Positions 1 to 5,609 of a stretch of DNA of 7,867 nucleotides are shown here, in pieces; position 1 is the stretch's first letter; each line of letters begins with the position of its first letter. The stretch lies in the NCBI GenBank assembly GCA_947165805.1, contig CAMVBT010000112.1, positions 1 through 7,867 on the forward strand, given 5' to 3'. Made by a program: the position numbers and the translations under genes. The DNA comes from an uncultured Clostridia bacterium. Its GTDB lineage: Bacteria; Bacillota; Clostridia; Oscillospirales; Ruminococcaceae. Under the pieces are notes generated by a model. The model was not told the origin of the DNA, did not search any database, and was given only the letters and a program-made list of their open reading frames with translations.

Positions 1-729
1 GAATTCGGGGCCGTCAACGCAGGCAAAACGCGTCTGACCGCCCACTGTAAGGCGGCAGCACCCGCACATTCCCGTTCCGTCTATCATTATCGGATTCATG
101 CTTGCTATCGTCTTTATACCATACTGCTTTGTCAGTGCGCAGACGAATTTCATCATTATCAGCGGCCCTATCGTTATTACTTCATCGTACTGCTCACCGC
201 TTTCGATCAGCTTTTTCAGCGCATCTGTGACAAGTCCTTTTTCGCCCCACGAGCCGTCATCGCTAACAGCGTAAAATGCCGAGGAATGTGCCCTGAACTC
301 GTTTTCAAGTATAACAAGCTCCTTTGAACGGAACCCTGCGACAGCGTGTACCTCCGTTCCCTGCTCAAACAGTTTCTTCGTGACGGGATAGGCTATCGCA
401 CAGCCGACTCCGCCGCCTACTACCGCGGCTTTTTTTATTCCCTCGGTATGTGTGGCTCTGCCGAGCGGGCCGGCAAAACTTTCGACATATTCGCCCTCGT
501 TCAGCGCGTTCAGGCGCATAGTTCCCGCTCCGACTATCTGAAAGATTATGGTGACAGTTCCCGCGGTGCGGTCGAAATCCGCGATAGTGAGCGGTATGCG
601 CTCCGCGTCGGTGTGCGAGCGTATGATTATGAACTGACCCGGCTCGGCTTTGCGTGCAATAAGCGGAGCCTCGATCTCCATCAGTGTCACTGTGGAGTTC
701 AACGCTTGTTTTCTTACTATCCTGTTCAT
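1..729 (-). CDS. nfnA: NfnA-type FAD/NAD-binding [2Fe-2S] protein, C-terminus cut by window edge
   Basis: My reverse-strand translation gives 243 residues with no stop, running off the left edge. Family length is about 280, so roughly 40 C-terminal residues are missing. The PyrK/NfnA fold is visible: an FAD-binding barrel with RIPLTIAD (44-51) and GAGTMRL (67-73), a nucleotide-binding stretch VVGGGVGC (103-110), and a C-terminal cluster segment DGTGMCGCCR (217-226) with a further Cys237. Compared with PyrK (C-x4-C-x2-C-xn-C), the first ligand is Asp217, followed by Cys222, Cys225 and Cys237. This Asp/3-Cys pattern and the 'ACVDGPEF' ending mark the small subunit of NADH-dependent ferredoxin:NADP+ oxidoreductase (sulfide dehydrogenase / glutamate-synthase-linked relatives) and argue against PyrK. 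The cytosolic NfnAB complex bifurcates electrons between NADPH, NAD+ and ferredoxin. The large subunit nfnB would be expected just beyond position 1. ATG at 729 is preceded by AGAGGA. It is probably co-transcribed with the GNAT gene upstream. Confidence 0.88.
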   Translation of the reverse strand, partial: MNRIVRKQALNSTVTLMEIEAPLIARKAEPGQFIIIRSHTDAERIPLTIADFDRTAGTVTIIFQIVGAGTMRLNALNEGEYVESFAGPLGRATHTEGIKKAAVVGGGVGCAIAYPVTKKLFEQGTEVHAVAGFRSKELVILENEFRAHSSAFYAVSDDGSWGEKGLVTDALKKLIESGEQYDEVITIGPLIMMKFVCALTKQYGIKTIASMNPIMIDGTGMCGCCRLTVGGQTRFACVDGPEF

Positions 730-761
730 TTTGTTCCTCTTTTTTGCTGGCTGAAAATACT

Positions 762-779
762 GTATGCTATTACACATAC
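762..779. repeat. Short inverted repeat upstream of nfnA
   Basis: GTATG and CATAC arms separated by 8 nt lie in the 87-nt gap between the GNAT stop and the nfnA start. It could be a weak operator, an RNA hairpin or chance, since arms of this length are expected occasionally. I found no convincing internal promoter for nfnA in this gap. Confidence 0.25.
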
Positions 780-816
780 TATGAATGATCCGTCAGGGCG
801 CAGATGTTTTCCCGCC

Positions 817-1290
817 TCAGAAACGATAGACCATTATATACTCTTCGGAGGTCTCGTCAAATACCTCAAATCCGACATTAAGATACATTTTATAGGCATA
901 ATTCGCCTTCTGCACCGAAAGAGATGCTCTCTTATAGCCCGCCTCCGAAAGAAGCGCGAGCATCTGCTTCATCATTTCCGTGCCTATCCCCTTTTTACGG
1001 TAAGTCGTATAGAGGGATATTGCGAACGAAGGTGTTTCGTCGTCGATGTGACCGTAATCATTCATAATACGCGTCCATACCGCACCTATGATCTCACCGT
1101 CGATCTCCGCGACAAGGCATCTGTCATCCGGATAGATACCGAAATCCTTTATGTAGACCTGCAGAGCATCTTCGTCGATTATCTTCTTCGGCGGAGGCTT
1201 GATACCCTCGGGAATGAACACGGCCTGGTACAGGAAATCCTCCAGCACCGGGTATTCGGATGCTTTTATCGGTCTTATCACATATTCCAT
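817..1290 (-). CDS. GNAT-family N-acetyltransferase
   Basis: This 157-residue protein has the Gcn5-related acetyltransferase fold. Beta strands at about 58-76 (LVAEIDGEIIGAVWTRI) are followed by motif A at 90-111. That motif contains the acetyl-CoA pyrophosphate-binding loop R98-K-K-G101-I-G103 (R/Q-x-x-G-x-G/A). Motif B lies at about 124-146 (SVQKAN, then YLNVGFEVFDE), the usual 'N..A...Y...GF' ending. The family transfers an acetyl group from acetyl-CoA to an amine; nothing in the sequence identifies the substrate. ATG at 1290 has a strong SD (GGGGAGG, 1304-1298) spaced 7 nt. It is the first gene of a minus-strand transcript that reads into nfnA 87 nt downstream. A consensus-like promoter lies about 95 nt upstream. 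Confidence 0.87.
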   Translation of the reverse strand: MEYVIRPIKASEYPVLEDFLYQAVFIPEGIKPPPKKIIDEDALQVYIKDFGIYPDDRCLVAEIDGEIIGAVWTRIMNDYGHIDDETPSFAISLYTTYRKKGIGTEMMKQMLALLSEAGYKRASLSVQKANYAYKMYLNVGFEVFDETSEEYIMVYRF

Positions 1291-1385
1291 AAGAATACCT
1301 CCCCGTGCGGCGAGCAGCCGCTCCCGTCCCTTTTGTTGCTTTTCGGAAGCGGTCAGACGTTCTGCCCTGCCGCTTTCAACGCTCC
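1291..1385 (-). other. Structured 5' leader of the GNAT-nfnA transcript
   Basis: If transcription starts near 1385, as the promoter predicts, the leader is about 95 nt. Read on the minus strand it can form two hairpins. The promoter-proximal stem is AAGCGGCAG paired with CTG-a-CCGCTT (one bulge). A second, perfect stem GCGGC-TGCTC-GCCGC occupies 1321-1307, three bases before the SD GGGGAGG (1304-1298). I recognise no known riboswitch or T-box. The structure may tune ribosome access, or simply reflect GC-rich sequence. Confidence 0.35.
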
Positions 1386-1391
1386 TCGTAT

Positions 1392-1420
1392 ATTATATCA
1401 TAATATTATATAAAATGCAA
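1392..1420 (-). promoter_or_regulatory. Sigma-A-type promoter for GNAT-nfnA
   Basis: On the minus strand, -35 TTGCAT (1420-1415), a 17-nt spacer and -10 TATAAT (1397-1392). The TGA just before the -10 also gives an extended -10 (TGnTATAAT). Predicted start of transcription is near 1385. The spacer is almost pure A/T. Confidence 0.72.
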
Positions 1421-1448
1421 GTTTTTATATTTTTAATTGCACAGTATC

Positions 1449-1477
1449 TTGAAAATTTGGTCGATATGTGGTATAAT
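1449..1477 (+). promoter_or_regulatory. Sigma-A-type promoter for the pyrB operon
   Basis: -35 TTGAAA (1449-1454), a 17-nt spacer and a perfect -10 TATAAT (1472-1477), with an extended -10 TGG immediately before it. Predicted start is near 1484, giving a leader of only about 24 nt. That is too short for a PyrR-type attenuator, so any pyrimidine control would have to act differently. The -35 lies 28 bp from the -35 of the divergent GNAT promoter. Confidence 0.8.
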
Positions 1478-1490
1478 TAGAAAAATATCA

Positions 1491-1497
1491 AAGGAAG
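1491..1497 (+). promoter_or_regulatory. Ribosome binding site of pyrB
   Basis: AAGGAAG ends 10 nt before the ATG at 1508, at the long end of normal spacing. It supports this start and a very short untranslated leader. Confidence 0.6.
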
Positions 1498-1507
1498 TGC
1501 CGTACAA

Positions 1508-2584
1508 ATGACTAAAATACCGCATCTTATCGACATCAACGATTTTACATCCGACCAGTGGTGTTCTATCATCTCGCTGGCTCATGAGATAATGAGCGCA
1601 CCTATGGTATACGCAGGCGCCTGCCGCGGCAAGATCATGGGAACACTGTTCTATGAGCCTTCAACAAGGACGCAGATGAGCTTCCAGACCGCGATGCTCC
1701 GGCTCGGCGGCGGTATCAGCGGCTTCGACAATCCCTCCAATTCCTCGGTCGCAAAGGGCGAGAACCTCAAGGATACCACAAAGATCGTCAGCGGATACTC
1801 CGATATCCTCGTTATGCGGCATCCGCTGGAAGGCTCCTCAAAGGCGGCTGCTCTTACCGCGGACTGCCCTGTCATCAATGCGGGCGACGGCGGTCATATG
1901 CATCCCACACAGACACTTACAGACCTTCTGACTCTTCGTGAGGAAAAAGGAACGCTTTCCGGACTTACCGTGGGCTTCTGCGGAGACCTGAAAAACGGCA
2001 GGACCGTACACTCCCTGCTGAAAGCTCTTTCGTGCTTTGACGGAAATAAATTCATACTCGTTTCCACCAAAGAACTGAAAGTACCGGAATATATAAAGGA
2101 CTATATCACCGCGGCCGGCAAAGAGTATGTCGAATACCTGACGCTCGAGGAAGCTCTCCCTCACCTCGATGTTCTCTATATGACCCGTATCCAGCGCGAA
2201 AGATTCGGCTCACCCGAGGAATACGACAGACAGAAGAACGTCTACTGCCTTGACGCCGCGAAAATGAAGCTCGCACCCGCCGATATGATCGTCCTCCACC
2301 CTCTGCCGCGTGTGGATGAGATAGCCGTGGAAGTCGATGACGACCGGAGAGCGGCTTATTTCAAGCAGGCAAACTACGGTATGTATGTCCGTATGGCGCT
2401 TATACTCTGCATGATAGATTACGGCTTTGAGTCGAAGCCTCTGCTCAAAGGCACGGTAATGAACGACGTTTGCTGCACCAATCCGAAGTGCATAACACAT
2501 ACCGAGAAATATCTTCCCCACAGCTTCATAAAGACCGGCAGCGTGCTCGTCTGCGACTACTGTGACGAAAGAATATCGTTATGA
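1508..2584 (+). CDS. pyrB: Aspartate carbamoyltransferase with C-terminal PyrI-like zinc-finger tail
   Basis: The product catalyses carbamoyl phosphate + L-aspartate to N-carbamoyl-aspartate, the committed step of pyrimidine synthesis, in the cytosol. Catalytic landmarks appear in order: carbamoyl-phosphate loop PSTRTQ (51-56, Arg54 kept), SSVAKGE mobile loop (79-85, Lys83), RHP (104-106), HPTQ (132-135), GDLKNGRTVHSL (159-170), TRIQRER (226-232, matching E. coli Arg229/Gln231) and HPLPR (264-268). A standard catalytic chain is about 305-310 residues; this one has 358. The extra 45 residues hold C323-x4-C328 and C349-x2-C352, closely resembling the zinc domain of PyrI (E. coli C-x4-C...C-x2-C, including the 'NxxCI.H.E' context). 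The PyrI allosteric nucleotide-binding domain is absent and no separate pyrI is in the window. The second CP-loop arginine (E. coli Arg56) is Gln56. It is first in a four-gene operon and its stop overlaps the next start (ATGA). Confidence 0.95.
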   Translation: MTKIPHLIDINDFTSDQWCSIISLAHEIMSAPMVYAGACRGKIMGTLFYEPSTRTQMSFQTAMLRLGGGISGFDNPSNSSVAKGENLKDTTKIVSGYSDILVMRHPLEGSSKAAALTADCPVINAGDGGHMHPTQTLTDLLTLREEKGTLSGLTVGFCGDLKNGRTVHSLLKALSCFDGNKFILVSTKELKVPEYIKDYITAAGKEYVEYLTLEEALPHLDVLYMTRIQRERFGSPEEYDRQKNVYCLDAAKMKLAPADMIVLHPLPRVDEIAVEVDDDRRAAYFKQANYGMYVRMALILCMIDYGFESKPLLKGTVMNDVCCTNPKCITHTEKYLPHSFIKTGSVLVCDYCDERISL

Positions 2585-3162
2585 CCGTTCCCGAAGTATA
2601 TTACTACGATTTTTCCGGAGACAGCCGGAGCCTTTCCGATCTCAGGCCGTTCCTGAGCCCGGAAAGATACGATCAATGCGCAGGAATGAAGAATGAGACC
2701 GCCGCGCTGCGCTCCGCCTACGGTTTCCTGCTGGTGAGGCTTGCGCTAAGGCAGAAATTCGGCTTTGCGGAAATGCCGTCTTTCACCCTGAACAAGCACG
2801 GAAAGCCGTTTCTGGCGAACCGCCCCGATATTTTCTTCAACATCAGCCATTCCGGAAAAAGCGTGGTCTGCGCGGTGTCGGATATACCTGTAGGTGTCGA
2901 TATACAGGATATCAGGCACCTTTCTCTCAATGTCGGCAGGAAATTCCTCACCGATGACGAGCTCGCCATGGTAACGGGACTTGAACCCGCCGCCCTCGAC
3001 CGCGAATTATGCCGTATCTGGTGCATAAAGGAAAGCTACGGCAAGATGACAGGCAAAGGCTTCGGCGAAGGCTTCTGTTCTGTCTGCGCGGAAAAACTTG
3101 TCAGAGAGAAAAGAGCATTTGTATCATTTTATAAGGGCTTCTTTATAAGCCTGTGTGTATAA
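2581..3162 (+). CDS. 4'-phosphopantetheinyl transferase, Sfp/EntD-type superfamily
   Basis: The family moves the phosphopantetheine arm of coenzyme A onto a conserved serine of acyl, peptidyl or aryl carrier proteins. In this 193-residue product the motifs appear in order: KHGKPFL (72-78), NISHS (87-91), GVDIQ (105-109, Asp107 a magnesium ligand), FLTDDE (122-127), and the signature W147-CIKE151-SYGK155-MTGKGF (Glu151 and Lys155 being the metal and catalytic residues). That single-chain double-motif layout is Sfp-like, distinct from the ~120-residue AcpS, but shorter than Sfp (about 224 residues), mainly at the C-terminus. The ATG overlaps the pyrB stop (ATGA) and has only a weak GAAAGAA upstream, so translation is probably coupled to pyrB. 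The carrier protein it serves is not in the window. It may act on fatty-acid ACP if the genome has no acpS, or on a nonribosomal peptide or polyketide system. Confidence 0.9.
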   Translation: MTVPEVYYYDFSGDSRSLSDLRPFLSPERYDQCAGMKNETAALRSAYGFLLVRLALRQKFGFAEMPSFTLNKHGKPFLANRPDIFFNISHSGKSVVCAVSDIPVGVDIQDIRHLSLNVGRKFLTDDELAMVTGLEPAALDRELCRIWCIKESYGKMTGKGFGEGFCSVCAEKLVREKRAFVSFYKGFFISLCV

Positions 3163-3167
3163 AGGAG
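3161..3167 (+). promoter_or_regulatory. Ribosome binding site fixing the thiN start at 3177
   Basis: AAAGGAG overlaps the TAA stop of the preceding gene (3160-3162) and is 9 nt from ATG 3177. It favours that ATG over the in-frame GTG at 3153. Confidence 0.75.
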
Positions 3168-3176
3168 AATGAAACG

Positions 3177-3791
3177 ATGCCGGTATGCGTTATTTTCGGC
3201 GCCGGGAACGAATTTCCCGATACTATCCGGCTCCCGGACGGAGAAAAATATATCATTGCAGCCGACGGAGGGCTGAAAACGCTTGAAAGTCTCGGCATCA
3301 GACCGGATCATATCGTCGGCGACCTCGACTCGCTCAGCGAACAGCCCGATGAAAGCATTTTCACAAGGCTCCCGCACATCAAGGATACCACAGATACCTT
3401 TGAAGCCGTAAAGATCGGACGTTCACAGGGCTGCACGGAGTTTCACATATACGGCGGCACTGGAGGCAGGCTCGACCATACCCTCGCAAATATCCAGCTT
3501 GCCGGAATGCTGTCACAGGACAGGCTGCAAGCATTCATTTACGGACGGGATTATGTCATTACCGCTGTGACGGACGGAACTTTCCGTCTGCCATGCCGGG
3601 AGTCCGGATTTGTTTCGGTATTCGCGCTGAGCGATGTCTGCAAAGGTGTGGATATCCGCGGGCTGATGTATGAGACCGACAGCGTTGAGCTGACCAACAC
3701 CTTCTCGCTCGGCGTAAGCAACGAATTTATAGAAAAACAGGCGGAGATATCCGTTAAAAGCGGAACTCTCTGCATTTATTACGAGATATAG
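3177..3791 (+). CDS. thiN: Thiamine pyrophosphokinase
   Basis: The enzyme transfers pyrophosphate from ATP to thiamine, giving thiamine diphosphate, the active cofactor. From ATG 3177 the product is 204 residues, normal for the bacterial family. Motifs: AADGGL (28-33), PDHIVGDLDSL (43-53, the GDxDS metal/nucleotide site), KDTTDTFEA (69-77), GGTGGRLDHTLANI (93-106), and the C-terminal thiamine-binding beta sandwich with GVDIRGL (157-163) and TNTFSLGVSNEF (173-184). Start choice: AAAGGAG (3161-3167) lies 9 nt before ATG 3177. An in-frame GTG at 3153 would extend it by 8 residues but lies inside the preceding gene and before this SD. It is 14 nt after the transferase stop and clearly in the same operon. 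I see no TPP riboswitch. In many Clostridia this gene sits beside rsgA and rpe, which are absent here. Confidence 0.92.
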   Translation: MPVCVIFGAGNEFPDTIRLPDGEKYIIAADGGLKTLESLGIRPDHIVGDLDSLSEQPDESIFTRLPHIKDTTDTFEAVKIGRSQGCTEFHIYGGTGGRLDHTLANIQLAGMLSQDRLQAFIYGRDYVITAVTDGTFRLPCRESGFVSVFALSDVCKGVDIRGLMYETDSVELTNTFSLGVSNEFIEKQAEISVKSGTLCIYYEI

Positions 3792-3806
3792 AAAATGGAG
3801 CAGGAT

Positions 3807-4841
3807 ATGAAAAAACAGGTAAAAGCAGGAAATATAACCTTCGGGGACGGAAATATCTACATACAGTCGATGCTCAACGTCCGCGCTGATGATATCGAAG
3901 GCAGCGTAAAACAGGCTGTCGCTCTCGAAAAAGCGGGCTGTCAGGTGATAAGAGCCGCCGTTCCGCACCTTGAAAACGCGGAGCTTATACCCGCACTGAA
4001 AAACGCGGTCTCCGTTCCGATAGTCGCGGATATCCATTTCGACCACCGGATAGCTCTGAAATGCGCGGAGCTCGGCGTCGATAAGATAAGGATAAATCCC
4101 GGCAACATCGGCGGCGAGGAGAACATCAGAGCCGTTGCCGATATCTGCCGCAGAAAAGGCATACCGATAAGGATAGGCGTGAACTCCGGCTCACTGGAAA
4201 AACAGGTACTCGAAAAATATGGCCGCCCCGTACCGGAAGCTTTTGTCGAGAGCGCGCTCGAAAATGTGAGGCTCCTGAATAAATACGATTTTGACGATAT
4301 CGTCATCTCGATAAAATCCTCCGATGTGAAAACTACTATCCAGTCTTACAGACTGCTGGCGGAACAGACTGACTACCCGCTTCACCTCGGAGTGACCGAG
4401 ACCGGCACCGCGAGAATGGGTGTCATAAAATCCGCGGTCGGCATAGGTTCTCTGATATGTGACGGCATAGGTGATACGATAAGAGTATCGCTCACCGCTG
4501 ACCCTCTCGAGGAAGTACAGGCGGCAAAGGATATCCTTAAAGCATGCGGGATAGGCGGAGGCGTCAATATCGTTTCCTGCCCGACCTGCGGCAGAACGCA
4601 GATAGACCTTATCTCGCTTGCGGATAAGGTCGAAAAAGCGGTCAGCGGTATAAACAAGGACATAAAGATAGCTGTCATGGGCTGCATAGTGAACGGCCCC
4701 GGAGAAGCAAGAGAAGCCGACCTCGGAATTACAGGCGGCAGCGGTAAGGCAGTCATATTCCGCAAGGGCGAGATACTGCGCACAGTCCCGGAGGACGAGG
4801 TGCTCGGAGCTCTGCTCGAAGAGATTGAGAAGCTGCCGTAA
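3807..4841 (+). CDS. ispG: 4-hydroxy-3-methylbut-2-enyl diphosphate synthase (flavodoxin/ferredoxin)
   Basis: IspG/GcpE is the penultimate-stage enzyme of the MEP (non-mevalonate) pathway. It reductively opens methylerythritol cyclodiphosphate to HMBPP using a [4Fe-4S] cluster. From ATG 3807 the product is 344 residues, typical of the two-domain bacterial form. The N-terminal TIM barrel includes VKAGNITFGDG (5-15), VADIHFDHRIAL (73-84) and RINPGNIG (95-102). The C-terminal cluster domain has SCPTCGR (257-263) and GCIVNGPGEA (292-301). Ligands are Cys258, Cys261, Cys293 and Glu300, the expected three-Cys/one-Glu set. The usual QSMTNT reads QSMLNV (20-25). Start: ATG 3807 has GGAG (3797-3800) spaced 6 nt. 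An in-frame ATG at 3795 adds four residues but has no good SD. It is last in the operon, ending 24 nt before a hairpin terminator. The commonly seen dxr and rseP neighbours are missing. Confidence 0.95.
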   Translation: MKKQVKAGNITFGDGNIYIQSMLNVRADDIEGSVKQAVALEKAGCQVIRAAVPHLENAELIPALKNAVSVPIVADIHFDHRIALKCAELGVDKIRINPGNIGGEENIRAVADICRRKGIPIRIGVNSGSLEKQVLEKYGRPVPEAFVESALENVRLLNKYDFDDIVISIKSSDVKTTIQSYRLLAEQTDYPLHLGVTETGTARMGVIKSAVGIGSLICDGIGDTIRVSLTADPLEEVQAAKDILKACGIGGGVNIVSCPTCGRTQIDLISLADKVEKAVSGINKDIKIAVMGCIVNGPGEAREADLGITGGSGKAVIFRKGEILRTVPEDEVLGALLEEIEKLP

Positions 4842-4864
4842 ACATTGAAGCAATAAAGAAGTTT

Positions 4865-4905
4865 TGCCCCGAAGCGTTTCAAAGCGCTTCAGGGCATTGT
4901 TTTTT
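4865..4905 (+). terminator. Rho-independent terminator of the pyrB-ispG operon
   Basis: A 12-bp stem with one C:A mismatch (TGCCCCGAAGCG, 4865-4876, with CGCTTCAGGGCA, 4885-4896) closes an 8-nt loop and is followed by TTGTTTTTT. It lies 24 nt after the ispG stop. In the other direction the stem is followed by AAAACTTCTTTATT on the minus strand. It could therefore also act, weakly, on the convergent gene that ends at 4928. Confidence 0.85.
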
Positions 4906-4927
4906 CAGACTTCTGACCAATATTAAC

Positions 4928-5452
4928 TTACTTTGTAACCTGACCCTTCCGGTATCTGCCAAAAAGAATACCGTCATCAACATATTTATCCGCCTGAGAG
5001 ACCCACATCGGAAACTTACCTGTCGCAACGGCTGTTTGTCCGTTAAGCATTCCTGTATGGAACGAGATATGACGGAATTGTCGGAGTATTAATTCCATTC
5101 TTGTATGCTCACAGTTTTCGGGACATTCGTAAAGCATTTCATCAGTGAGGGAATCAAGATATGAATATGTCTTCTGTTCCACACTATCAAGATAATCAAG
5201 GAGCTGATCGTCCGACAGAATGACCGAAGCAGGCTTATCGGGATTGTCCAGACCTTCTTCATGGAACGGCGGCTCGTCATATACACAAGGATTTATAAAC
5301 CACTTATCGGCTGAATGGAGCGCATGATATGCCCATCTCCAACACGGAGCTCCGCAGCATAGCGCATCTCTGTCATAGGTCTGTATTGATGTTCTGATAT
5401 TAAGAAAATTCGGCTTAACCATATCTTTTATTATCATACATAACTCATTCAT
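4928..5452 (-). CDS. DinB-like four-helix-bundle protein (putative metal-dependent enzyme)
   Basis: The 174-residue product resembles the DinB/YfiT-like superfamily: a predominantly helical protein with a histidine set near the end of helix 2 (YHALHSADKWF, His43 and His46) and a second pair, FRHISFHTGMLN (His128 and His132). The HxxxH spacing plus an upstream histidine is the metal triad of this family. Members include thiol-dependent S-transferases (bacillithiol- or mycothiol-linked) and many uncharacterised proteins, so no reaction can be assigned. Three cysteines lie close together at residues 32, 33 and 37 (LCCGAPCW). Start: an in-frame GTG at 5467 is possible, but GGAGGAG lies about 6 nt before ATG 5452, so I chose the ATG. 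It converges on ispG and diverges from sigG. Confidence 0.7.
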   Translation of the reverse strand: MNELCMIIKDMVKPNFLNIRTSIQTYDRDALCCGAPCWRWAYHALHSADKWFINPCVYDEPPFHEEGLDNPDKPASVILSDDQLLDYLDSVEQKTYSYLDSLTDEMLYECPENCEHTRMELILRQFRHISFHTGMLNGQTAVATGKFPMWVSQADKYVDDGILFGRYRKGQVTK

Positions 5453-5479
5453 GATAAGCTCCTCCACTGATATATGAGC

Positions 5480-5494
5480 GCTGTACTTTACAGC
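5480..5494. repeat. Inverted repeat in the dinB-like/sigG intergenic region
   Basis: GCTGTA-CTT-TACAGC is a perfect 6-bp arm inverted repeat, 28 nt upstream of the dinB-like ATG. It could be an operator or a leader hairpin for that gene. The adjoining ACAGCCGCC (5490-5498) recurs at 5543-5551. Confidence 0.35.
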
Positions 5495-5542
5495 CGCCCT
5501 TTATGTTTTCTTTGATTTACCATATTTTATCAAGAATAATAA

Positions 5543-5607
5543 ACAGCCGCCTGTCAATACTTTTTCTTGTAAGAAAGAGCATATATGCTCCGTTTTCTGG
5601 AGGCGGC
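5543..5607 (+). other. Possible RBS-masking leader structure of sigG
   Basis: GCCGCCT (5546-5552) is perfectly complementary to AGGCGGC (5601-5607). The latter overlaps the 3' half of the sigG SD GGAGG (5599-5603) and its spacer. Inside the enclosed loop are two further, mutually exclusive hairpins: one around TTTCT-TGTA-AGAAA (extendable to 5560-5579), and the perfect palindrome GAGCATATATGCTC (5577-5590). If transcription starts upstream of 5546, the ribosome site could be partly closed. I recall a leader hairpin being reported to limit sigG translation in Bacillus subtilis, but have not verified this. Confidence 0.4.
5577..5590. repeat. Perfect 14-bp palindrome upstream of sigG
   Basis: GAGCATATATGCTC is its own reverse complement and sits 9 nt before the sigG SD. 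It can be read as a dimeric DNA-binding site or as an RNA hairpin (5-bp stem, TATA loop). Confidence 0.5.
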
Positions 5608-5609
5608 CT

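Noticed and set aside
1..6. GAATTC exactly at the window start
   Set aside because: It may be an EcoRI cloning junction. The reading frame of nfnA continues through it normally and matches the family, and another GAATTC occurs within sigG, so it is not treated as a biological feature.
346..1413. Long plus-strand open frame of 355 codons
   Set aside because: It lies antisense to nfnA and the GNAT gene, which both show family motifs and SD sequences. Its product has no recognisable domain and is compositionally odd, so it is a shadow frame.
1484..1507. PyrR attenuator or riboswitch ahead of pyrB
   Set aside because: The predicted leader is only about 24 nt, too short for such structures.
3153..3176. 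In-frame GTG start extending thiN by 8 residues
   Set aside because: It lies inside the preceding coding sequence and upstream of the SD at 3161-3167, which is correctly spaced for ATG 3177.
3795..3806. ATG at 3795 as the ispG start
   Set aside because: There is no good SD before it, while GGAG at 3797-3800 is well placed for ATG 3807. It remains possible and changes only four residues.
3513..4853. Minus-strand open frames of about 120-220 codons opposite thiN and ispG
   Set aside because: They are antisense to two strongly recognised enzymes and show no domain. GC-rich codon third positions explain the lack of stops.
5453..5467. GTG at 5467 as the dinB-like start
   Set aside because: The SD GGAGGAG lies between the GTG and the ATG at 5452, so the ATG is favoured.
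5527..5557. Minus-strand TTGACA (5557-5552) as -35 of a dinB-like promoter
   Set aside because: The -35 is perfect, but no acceptable -10 occurs at 16-18 nt. The nearest A/T-rich hexamers need spacers of 19-22 nt and match TATAAT poorly.
5495..5600. Sigma-F or sigma-G type promoter for sigG
   Set aside because: I looked for the sigma-F and sigma-G -35/-10 pairs as I remember them. Only partial matches (for example CATATTT at 5521) were present, without a correctly spaced partner.
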